Below are positions 21,030 through 30,000 of a DNA stretch of 37,432 bases, in pieces. Source of the DNA: Lingula anatina (lineage: Eukaryota; Brachiopoda; Lingulata; Lingulida; Lingulidae); contig NW_019773576.1 of the NCBI RefSeq assembly GCF_001039355.2, positions 15,991 through 53,422 on the forward strand, written 5' to 3'. The notes under the pieces were generated by a model, which worked only from the letters and a program-made list of their open reading frames with translations, searched no databases and had not been told where the DNA came from. Within the stretch, counting starts at the first letter, position 1, and each line of letters starts with the position of its first letter. The translations under genes and the position numbers were made by a program.

Positions 21030-21780
21030 GTAAGTACACAGTTTCTGTCCAAGTTTGATTTCACAATGTATACATGACGTATACATTCACACTGTTCACT
21101 GCGATGTACATTGGGTATTGAGTCAAACTGAGTGGAATAGTGTTCAGGAGCTGTCCACTGTCTGCATGGAACGTGAAGATAGATTTCTTCTTATTGTCAC
21201 AAACCATCACATGACTTTGTCTGTTCAATGTAAATACCCCATGGATCCTCCAGTGGACCCTGACCCATGGTTGTTAGGTGCTGACCTCTATTGGAAAACA
21301 CTTGGATACATTTGTCATCTTGTGATGCTACATGTATATAGTATACAGGTGACTTGTATGTGACACAGCCACATCATATGTAAACGTGAATTCTCCAGCA
21401 TGTGAGGAAACATTTGTTCTTTCATTTATTTTGTCCACTATAAAAATGTGTTGACAATCTACGGCCAATGCAAACCAATTATGAGCATGCACCAACTTTC
21501 AGTTTAGCAGTGAAAAGAAGACATGTTTACTGCGTTCTCTAAGAAAACGGGAGGGTGCAATTCTAATCTAAGATTTACCCTTGGTCTTGGAAGTTGTGCC
21601 TGTACTGTCACCTGCCCTAACAGTAACATAGCTTCCAGCACGACAGTAGATGTTGTACCAGGACTAAACGACTTCTGTGCAGGTGAGTCTAGAGTAAGTA
21701 TATTCTCCACCGATCGCCTCTGGTCTTTCTATCAGGTGTTTTACATGAACCATGATATCAGAGTCAGTGCCATTGTTACA
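21030..21780 (-). pseudogene. Decayed paralogue of the NHL-repeat gene
   Basis: On the minus strand this region is collinear with the NHL exon from its upstream extension to about its fourth blade. Shared pieces, read 5' to 3', include FSPGTTST (intact copy YSPGKTST), LENAV (LEKAV), TTMGQGPLED (TTMGQGQLEM), VMVCDNKKKSIFTFHADSGQ (VMVCDMIEKSIFTFHASSGQ) and YPMYIAVNSVN (YPAYITMHSVN). It is broken: an extra T in GGTATTTAC shifts the frame after the MGQG motif, an insertion near TATACTATATACATG shifts it again, and a TGA follows VNSVNVYVMYTL. The part matching the last blades is missing. It is a duplicate copy, not a processed transcript as far as can be seen, and lies about 3 kb from its parent on the same strand. 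Confidence 0.75.
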
Positions 21781-22540
21781 AGTTGCAATATTGATAGCAT
21801 GCACTTTATTTGGTATAACTGTAAATACAACAAGTGGAAAGCAAATACAGGGTATGGGCAACAACTGATACCCAGATCATCATCATCATCTCTTCATCGT
21901 TAAAAGCTTTGGACATAATTCCTTTTTATGTCCAAGTTAAAAGTAATGTTTTCTTACTGTGTATTATTATGTCATTGCATGAAAAATGTGCATTTCGTGT
22001 GTGGTTATTATTTTCCAGGAGATTTTTTTAAAACAGTGTTGTAAAATTATCATTTTTGGAAGATGTGGAATACAAACACATTTTTCCAGTTAATACACAG
22101 GTGCATCGTTTTTCTCCTCCACAATGAGATAACCCGCAATCCTCTCTAGCACAATGAGAAATCCTCTCTAGCACAGTGAGAAAACCCGCAATCGTGACAT
22201 GAAGACAAGACTGTCGCCGTCTTGGATGGAAAGATAAAGATTCCGTTTGAACGTTATAATGATTGCGTTCCCTCGCAAAGATTGCGACAGAACGTAATAG
22301 TTTAATTGAGTTCGACGAATGAATTTTTTTATTTTTATTTTTTTGCTTGTTTGCATGTCCCTTTAAACGCTCTGTACAAATCACTCTCATCTGTGGAACT
22401 CTCCCACTCTAAGATATTCTGGATCTTTCTTTTCCTCAGGTATTTCATTCTTTTATATTAGTTTGTCATATCCTGATCTGATTAATACTTTGAGTGGAAT
22501 TTTTAGAATAAAATAGCATGTACATAGGTAGTGTAGGAAT

Positions 22541-22930
22541 CCTGGTGGGGTCGTTTACGACGCCAGCACTATTTTGTTTCTAGTACGTAAGACAGGGGCA
22601 GACGGAAGCCATATTTTGCGTTCTCCGGAAAACGGTTAGAAATTTTCCAGTTTACATCGACGGGCACCTATTATTTACTGTTGGATGACGGTCAAAATTA
22701 GAAGATGGATCAACAAAAATAATTTTGAAGACTGTCAGAAAATATCTCTGGATCCGCCCCTATAAAATAACCATAAACGATATAAAATCTGTTAACATAT
22801 CTTCTGAAAGCTGACAAATTCGTGAAATCTCATGGAAACACACGGTACGCAAAAAAAAAAAAAAAAAAAAAAAAACACTAACAGACATGCGCCTGGGGTC
22901 GTAAACGACCCCACCCGGTGCGAACAGGGT
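22541..22930. mobile_element. Inverted-repeat element with GGGGTCGTTTACGAC ends
   Basis: The left end is CCTGGTGGGGTCGTTTACGA followed by CGCCAGC. The right end in reverse complement is CGGGTGGGGTCGTTTACGAC followed by CCCAGGCGC. Each terminus is itself nearly palindromic (GGGGTCGT/ACGACCCC). A second repeat (22593-22761) and a poly-A tract lie inside. The right flank reads CAGGGTTAA, but TTAA is not present on the left. Confidence 0.55.
22593..22761 (+). mobile_element. CAGGGGC-ended non-autonomous element, copy 1 (nested)
   Basis: It starts CAGGGGCAGACGGAAG and ends CTCTGGATCCGCCCCT. Shared core words with copies at 25647-25814 and 34861-35026 are TTTACATCGACGGGCACCTA and GAAGACTGTCAGAAAATATC. 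CAGGGGCGGATCCAG-type ends resemble hAT-derived MITEs; that assignment is inference. Confidence 0.65.
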
Positions 22931-23480
22931 TAAATAATTAAAATTTGTCTGCATGGTTTCAAAGCCTCCTTGACATAGATCTAACGAATTTTGTCGCCGT
23001 TTTTTGTCCTATCATTTGTTTGTCAGTCGATGATTTCAAAGTACAACATCAATGAACGACTCCAGTATATTATTTTCTCATGACAATTAAGTTATTCAGT
23101 GCAGTTCTCGGTTATCACGCACATATAGGCCTACTCGGCTGGTAAGGTGTTTAAGTAAAGAAGTGTAAGCTCATGGAGCCTTGGGTCGCTTGCACCTGCT
23201 TTAAGTGCTGTCGGTTATCATGTAATTATTAAATGTTAGCTGTGACTGAGACCTAGAAATTAAAACCAATTGCTGATTAAATGTGATATGCTAAGCCACT
23301 TTGTGCGGGTGCGTCTGGTTAAATCACCATCACCTGTGGCTATCGTTACTATGCACTTTTCATGGCGGTTCTAGATTTCTTTTTATTATCAAGGAAAATG
23401 ATTTTTTTTTTTTTTTTTTTGACAGTAGGAATCATAGGTAAAATGCAGCTTGGTTTTGAAACCCAGCCTAATTAGATTAG

Positions 23481-23512
23481 TGTGTGTGTGTGTGTGTGTG
23501 TGTGCGTGTGTG
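23481..23512. repeat. (GT)n microsatellite
   Basis: About 16 GT units with one GC interruption. Confidence 0.93.
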
Positions 23513-24207
23513 TTAATTTTTCATTTTGCTGCAAAATTTATTTCCTATGATGGAATAAAGAACACATGAAAATCAAATGAAGTCAAATTTTGGTGATGAA
23601 AGATGAATAAAAACTTTTTATTTATCACTGGCCTGCAGATGTGTTCCACTCTGTGACATTTTATTCCATTCACATTCATATATACTTAAAATGCATAACT
23701 GGATTATATTTTTTTCTGTCAAAAATAATATAGAACTGGTATTACTGGATACGGTAAGGTATCCATTATATTTGCTCTAACTTGTCTAATTTATCTCAGC
23801 ATTCGTATAGATACTTGTACGTGACTTGTCCTAAATATTAGTAAATGTAGCACTACACAGGCTTTGTTTGCAAGTATTATGTATGAAGGCAGTGTGCCTT
23901 AGAACCCCTCTCTCTCTATATATATATATATATAGGGAGGCTGGACTAGGAAGAGGGGGAAATTTTTTCAAAGCAAATCCATATTATCTTTTAGATGCTT
24001 ATACAACCTTATAAAACAGATGATTTTTTTTCTTGCCACATCCAAATAAATGTCTTAGTAATAAGATACCTGCTGAGGACTAGAAAGATTATAAATAATT
24101 CATTTAATAGAATCAGATCTTAGTCATTAACAGAAAAAAATGATATCAGAGAAGGAAAAAAAAAAAAGACAAATGATGGATGCAAACAGAATTATATGAT
24201 ATATAAC

Positions 24208-24228
24208 TAGAGGATCAGAGAGGCGANC
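24208..24228 (+). repeat. CTAGAGGATCAGAGAGGCGA repeat, copy 1
   Basis: The same 20 bases recur at 24644-24663, where they begin a longer element. Here they directly abut the vWD-like exon, with an undetermined base at 24227. Confidence 0.7.
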
Positions 24229-24575
24229 TCAGCACATCTTCCACAGAGTCCAGACATTTCCAAGTTTGATAACAAAGAAGAGGGCATTGTTAAGTCCACA
24301 TACATCCGGAATGGTGCTACACGGACAAGCATTTCAAATTCTATGTCTGCAATGCTAAATTTATATCTGTTGCCTTGACGTATAATCAAAATACTGCATC
24401 CACCTCTGACACGATTTGAAACTCCTCTTCTTCCAATGTTGGTTCTGTGTCCATTGATGTTTATATGTATACCTCGTCCAGTCCTGCTATTTTCTATGAC
24501 AAAATTTTCTCTAAGATAGCGAAGAGCAACTTGCTGCATGCAAAGGCCTCTACGACCACAGTTTCCGTACTTGAT
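24229..24575 (-). CDS. vWD-domain exon (VWDE-like extracellular protein), fragment
   Basis: An acceptor TTACTTTCAG|ATCAAG precedes an open frame that reads IKYGNCGRRGLCMQQVALRY, then LRENFVIENSRTG, GCSILIIRQGNRYKFSIADI and, near the end, MYVDLTMPSSLL and MSGLCG. The order CG..C..VALRY...F.I, then a basic G.RY.. strand, then YV.L..PSS......GLCG fits the C-terminal half of a von Willebrand factor type D domain as found in VWDE-like secreted or matrix proteins. The frame then enters a dispersed repeat (24208-24228, reverse of CTAGAGGATCAGAGAGGCGA) right at an N (24227) and stops at TAG. A donor could sit at GCTGAG|NT if N is G on this strand. No other vWD or EGF exons were found nearby, so the gene is incomplete or a relic. 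Confidence 0.5.
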
Positions 24576-24642
24576 CTGAAAGTAATTAATTAATTTTTAA
24601 ATACCAAGTTCCAGGCATTTTTATTACCAATGTATATCATCA

Positions 24643-25090
24643 ACTAGAGGATCAGAGAGGCGATACCGCCTCCGAATATTGTACCACCAGCTGGAGCAAG
24701 CGCATTCATATAGACCCCCACATATACAAAATAAGGAACACAGCCACAGCTTGACAAGCTGTAAAAATGCAATCAACAAGAATTTTCAAAATATGCAAAA
24801 AATATATATATTACTAAAAATGGTACAATCAAAGTTAAGTTCATCGCAAGGTAGGTCAAAGGTCAATTCCAAGGTCATAGTAAATTGCCAGTATATGACT
24901 TCCTTTTCAACTTCAATAGTAACTATGGGCCTATCTCTGCCAGGTTTGGAGTNAACGGTGACTTGGCGGCGGAGCCGCAGGAGCCGCAGGAGCCGGCGGA
25001 GCCGGCGGAGCCGCAGGAGCCGGCGGAACATACGGGTCGGGACTAAAACCATGTGTACCGCCAGCGCCTACGCTGGTGGTACAATTAATA
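24643..25090. mobile_element. Composite repeat element with GTACCACCAGC inverted ends and GC-rich core
   Basis: ATTGTACCACCAGC at 24678 is matched by its inverse GCTGGTGGTACAAT at 25072. The right end also forms its own hairpin (GTACCGCCAGCG...CGCTGGTGGTAC, 25055-25082). The interior has AGGTCAAAGGTCAATTCCAA, a word common in invertebrate repeats, and a GC-rich 9-bp minisatellite at 24964-25026 (AGCCGCAGG/AGCCGGCGG). An N lies at 24953. Confidence 0.5.
24964..25026. repeat. 9-bp GC-rich minisatellite (AGCCGSMGG)n
   Basis: About seven units of AGCCGCAGG or AGCCGGCGG, far richer in GC than anything around. The Arg/Ser or Leu-rich frames across it are artefacts. Confidence 0.9.
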
Positions 25091-25215
25091 ATAACCACAG
25101 TATATATGTAAGGATCATTCTGGTTATTAAACTTAACAATTACTAATGACTTCTAGGTACAAGTAACAAAAACAACTGCTTTATTGGTTACTTAAGATGT
25201 GCTATCTAATGCATA

Positions 25216-25444
25216 AGGGGCTGTTCAGAAAGAGTTGAGTTTATCTAGCTAGTGCACACCTCATGTAATTCCACAGAGACTCCCGCTAAATGGACTTTTA
25301 CGAACCCTCAAAACCACCAGCTTCTGTTTTCTACTCCTCATCAGGAGGCATGTTAGTCTGTTAATCTGATTGCATTCAGCGAGATCACCAGTAGAGTTAG
25401 TGCACACTAGCTAGTTACAGCTTTATTCATTCTGAACGGCCCCT
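25216..25444. mobile_element. MITE-like element, AGGGGCYGTTCAGAA TIRs, TA-flanked
   Basis: Left: AGGGGCTGTTCAGAAAGAGT, later CTAGCTAGTGCACAC. Right in reverse complement: AGGGGCCGTTCAGAATGAAT, later AACTAGCTAGTGTGCAC. TA lies just outside both ends, as for TA-targeting elements. No coding capacity. Confidence 0.7.
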
Positions 25445-25646
25445 TATTAATTTTTTATGGACGCAAAGGACACATTATGATCCTGCACTTGTAGCCATGT
25501 ATGGGATATATGTCAATGTACAAAGTAGTGGGGAATGGACTATAGTTCCTTGAAGACTACAATTCCTATCATACTGTCTCTGATTTCAATTTTCCCATCC
25601 CTCCCCAGTGTGTCTACGATATTAAGGTCAACTTCCTTGATATCAC

Positions 25647-25814
25647 CAGGGGCGGATCCAGAGTTATTTTCTGACAGTCTTCCAAATTATCTTTGTAGAT
25701 CTATCCTCCATTTTTGACTGTCTTCCGACAGAAAAAATTAGATACCCGTCAATGTAAACTTGAAAATTTGACCGTCTTCCGGAAGACCCAGAAGATGCCC
25801 TAAATCCACCCCTG
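25647..25814 (-). mobile_element. CAGGGGC-ended non-autonomous element, copy 2
   Basis: Ends are CAGGGGCGGATCCAGAG and, inverted, CAGGGGTGGATTTAGGGC, so it keeps clear TIRs. It has the reverse complement of GAAGACTGTCAGAAAATA and of the GTTTACATTGACGGGTATCT segment shared by copies 1 and 3. Flanks GATATCAC and GATCACCAC are similar but not identical. Confidence 0.7.
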
Positions 25815-26625
25815 ATCACCACTGTCTCAACAGAGAAGGATATCATATCTTTACAAACAGGTTTCAGGGACAATTAAATAAAAGTAAATTCAGTATCCAC
25901 TGAGTATACTCTACATAGTCGTTTTGAGAAGACTGCCTTTGCAATGACCTTGTTGACCTTGAGTAACACAATGGAAAATTATCAAAGACAAATTTCCCTT
26001 TTTTTGGTACAAGTCTCTCTTTTGTAATACTGCTTCCCACCTGCAGCATTAACAATCAACAAAAATGTAGTAACTGTTGTTATATTTGCACCTAAGTTTA
26101 CCTAGTTCAAGGTCACAACCTTATGTGGACAAACACATGACCTTAAAGTGATAAAAAACCAAAATAAGAAAAAAACTATATCAGACTTTGAACACTTAGG
26201 GAAAAACAATCATACAGGGCTTTGGATTTCCCTTAGGCACTCTAAATGAGGATTCCTTTGTCATGAAAATGTTGTCACATCATATCCACTTTAACAATAT
26301 TTTCAATTCCAGAATCCCTGAAAAGGGGTACCTCGGAAGCTAAATGAGGGTTTTTTGGCCTGGTGTACCCTCACCTGCAACAACCAAACCCAATTTCTAC
26401 AATATTCTCCCTTTAAATAATCTTAATACTAGATTATAGTACTAAAATAATAAGCAGTATTTTTTATCAAGTATATAGTAAAATATATATTTTGATCTAA
26501 TATTATTGATTTTTTTGTACTGCATCACAGGTAACTTTCAGAAAAAAAAAGAAAGTAACAATTATGAATTGTTTTGCTTTTCTATAAATGGATTTCTACA
26601 AAAGATAATTACAAAAATCAATTAT

Positions 26626-26631
26626 TTTATT
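26626..26631 (-). promoter_or_regulatory. Probable polyadenylation signal of the CDF gene
   Basis: AATAAA on the coding (minus) strand, about 117 bp after the CDF stop codon. Confidence 0.5.
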
Positions 26632-26747
26632 CACCTTCTTCTAAAGATCAACTGACTGTGGATGTTTGAAATGTGCAATGATGGGTAATGGCATCCTTTT
26701 GTTTAAAAAAGGGGAAATATGTTACTAAATAGAAAATGCAATGTTCT

Positions 26748-27052
26748 TTACACTACTTTGTGCTCGTCTGACGGGCGATGCTCAAACTCGTAATCAAGAT
26801 GCACAAATGCTCGTTCCACCTCTGGAAGACGCTCCAGTTTCTGCTGTAATGGTTCACCTATGTCATGCGCTTCTTTCAAGGTCATAGTCTCGGGAAGAAC
26901 AATATCGACTTCTACGATGTAATTGTTACCAAAATGGAATGCACGGACAGTGTCGATCTGTTGTATCTTTTCGCTGTGGTTTAATCCAATCCATGTTAAC
27001 TTCTGTAGGAACTTTGGATTTGCGGTGTAGCCCGTGAGAAGTTTGATTTGCT
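26748..27052 (-). CDS. CDF gene exon 8: cytosolic C-terminal domain
   Basis: Acceptor AATTTCAG|AGCAAA. Encodes [20 protein letters not shown], then [25 protein letters not shown]-type helix and [19 protein letters not shown] before TAA. Confidence 0.9.
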
Positions 27053-30000
27053 CTGAAATTTATGATAATATTTATTATTTTTATTTATTAATTTATCCCA
27101 TATGCAACAGACATGAACATGTACTGATCCCCCACCACCACATTTCAGTAAAACTGAAGACCAGCAACTTGATAACTAAGTTAATATGAGTGGAATTTTA
27201 CAACCTATGGTAAGTACCATCACAAAAGAACTTTTGTCCAAAACTTGGATTTATGTTTCATTCTAAGCTAAGCTACACCCATACACTGGAATGATGATTA
27301 TACAATGCTTGTAGTACTAATAATAAGTCATTTTGTAATGAAATGAGGAACAGATAATATAAGCAGGTCAATTTACTACCAGAAATTTAAAGAGGAAGCA
27401 GTTTTAAAGTTCTACAATGGCTAATCAAGTGAATTAACTTGGTTCACCCATGGGCATGTCCATTTCCTTTTAGTCGTATAAGAAACTAATACAGGTGGTT
27501 TATATGTGTTACATAAAATGTATTGATCTTCTGCTAATTTACCTCGAGTCCGAGTAGACTGAAAATTTAGTTCAACATAAATGTCTGGGCAATAGTTCTT
27601 TTGTGACAGTGCAAGCCCCTTATGGTGAAAACTGCCAGTAAAAACAGTTGGCTTAAATCTATGACATAGTGCTAAATGTGTTTATGTAACACATTAACAA
27701 AGAACAACATTTTCACATTTAATTTAATTATCTTAAATGGAATTTAATCTCATTTCTATTTAGAAATGTTAAAACACCTATATTCTGTTTTAGTTAACAC
27801 ATAAAGAGCATGGTCTTGAATGTCATTAGTATGACAATGACAGTATTTATACAAACATATTGAAACATGATAAAGAACACACAAACATGCACACACACAC
27901 ACACACATACCAATACACTTCACACACACACATGTGCACACACACACACACACACACTGCATGTGCATGTGGAAAAATAAAGCACTTCATCATGCATGTA
28001 CACAGCAACTTACATAGACGAAATGTGCACACACACAACGCACGCATGCACGCAGAAAACAAATGAATGTGCAAACATAGATCTCCATACCGTATCCCAT
28101 CTGCCACCAACTAAAGGCGATGTACAAACTGATCAAGATGGCGCCAATGGGGTCGGCATACGGCCACAACTTGTCGCCTGCAGTAGACACGAATACAACA
28201 ATTATTATTACAATCTAAAACATTGTTTGAACCCATATAATTAAAAATTCCAGGGAACTCTTCTTTTATATACAGTAGATTCTGCATAACTTGTTACCTC
28301 AAATTATTACTTCCAATTATTCTTATCTTTTCTTTGGTTTTAGCTGAAACTAATGAAAACATTGCCTAATGACAATCATGAGTCCCAACTATATGATCTT
28401 GAACAAATCAAGGATGTTCAATTTACATTTAATTTAAATTTTTGAACAAATTAACATTCTAACCTCTCATTTTTGGGGTTCTTGGAATGCATTCTTAAGA
28501 CAACAAAAACTTGAAAGGCTGACATGTTTTGATAAGAAGGGGATGGGGTGGTACAAGAATAATGCTTGGTTATGTTTCTTTTACTTGTCATCAATTTTTT
28601 TTCAAATAAAAAATATATCAAGGAGCAAAAACATGCTGAAATCCCTATAAAACAAAGACCCCATTCAGAATAGGGGACTAACTAGTCTGAGGGTCATATA
28701 TGGCAACCCACTACAAAGCTTGCTGTCTAATCCGCTAATAGACACTGAATAGAAACACTGAATTAAAAGATTAAAGACAGGAAGGTTGGAAAATAGTTCA
28801 ATTTGCTTAACAATACACACCTTAAGCCTGTTTTATAGATGCACCATTGTCTGCAAATTGGTCTAAACTTGACCCAGGTAAAGACAAACCATAAGTATTA
28901 GTCCAAATAAACTAAACATTTTGCTGTCTTGTAACAAGAAAGACAACTTAGGGCTGAAGTTTCAGGCCAATGCTTGCCATCTAATCCGCTAATAGACACT
29001 GAATAGATATCCTGTGGGGAAGTATTCAAGTGGGTCGGCCATATTAGACCCTCAGACTAGTTAGTCCCCTATTCTGAATGAGGCATAAGTTTAGCCCAAT
29101 AAATTTTAAGACTTTGAAGTGTTACCTATAAGCCCCATGCCTAATGCGACCAGATTAGAGAGGACATCATTGCGATGGTCCTGAGCCAGGGCTTGGATGC
29201 TGGGATTCTTCATGCGCCGACAGAATATGAATAATATGAACTTGATGACTGAAACAAGCAAAAGTTACTGGCTAAGATAAAAGTAACACTTTTTTGTTCA
29301 GCAAAAATGCATATTTTTATAAGCAAACAACTATTTAGAAAATCTATAAAGTTTTCCATACAAAGTTAAATTGTCTTTTCTCTTCACTTATTTGATTTTT
29401 AGAGTCATATATAGACTTTTTTATATTTTAATACTACATGTTGTTTAAAAGATTCAAAAATAGTCTTTTTGATATTCTAAAAGACTCACTGACAAATCTT
29501 TAACAGTAAAATCAAGCTGTAAGACACTATAAACAAATTCCATATTAGGTATTTCAATTCTCCAAAATAATAGTAATCATAATAATAATCATAATAACAC
29601 CAAAAAAAAAAATAAAGAAGCAGACAAAGAACCTACCAATGGTGCTACAGATGATGACAATAGTTGATATATCCATGTTAACTGTTCTTGGATTTCCCTG
29701 AGCAAGGCTGACAATGATCTCTATGGATTCTACAATCAGCTGAGCGGAAGCCAGAGACATGATGACGGAGAGGATGACGATGGCTACTGGCTCGAGTTTT
29801 GTGCGTCCTGCAATATAGATGTTGCAAATGTTATCTGGTTGGAGGAATTTTAAATAATTTTAGGAAGTTCATTTTTAAAATCATAAACAACTGACAAAGC
29901 CGTGCACGCGCGTGTGCGTGTGTGTGTGTAAGGGAGAGGAGAAATACAGTAAGAGAGGAGTGAACAAGGGAACAGAGAAAAAATGGTAAAGGAGAGTGAC

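Larger units (their letters stand above)
21781..24206. other. Intergenic stretch with nested elements
   Basis: Holds a short repeated segment near 22130-22190 (CCTCTCTAGCACA(A/G)TGAGAAA twice), the nested element at 22541-22930, a poly-T near 23401-23420, a GT microsatellite (23481-23512) and a CT/TA tract (23907-23935). No supportable exon. Confidence 0.5.
24576..26625. other. Repeat-rich stretch between the vWD-like exon and the CDF gene
   Basis: Contains three non-autonomous elements (24643-25090, 25216-25444, 25647-25814). The remainder, 25815-26625, is AT-rich with no supportable exon. Confidence 0.5.

Noticed and set aside
24679-25146. 155-codon open frame with Arg-Ser repeats
   Set aside because: The Arg/Ser run is the 9-bp GC minisatellite read in one frame; an N lies inside and the rest is repeat element sequence.
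25540-25646. Coding-like minus-strand stretch (VDLNIVDTLGRDGKIEIRDS) beside the CAGGGGC element
   Set aside because: About 35 open codons that look protein-like, and the element could have inserted in an exon, but there is no convincing donor, the frame ends in TAG, and I recognise no family.
25864-26055. Minus-strand frame after an acceptor-like AATGCTGCAG
   Set aside because: 63 codons, contains AAGGTCATTGC-type repeat words, no domain, no link to a second exon.
27756-28190. Cys/Val-rich and His/Thr-rich open frames
   Set aside because: They are CA/TG microsatellite translations within CDF intron 7.
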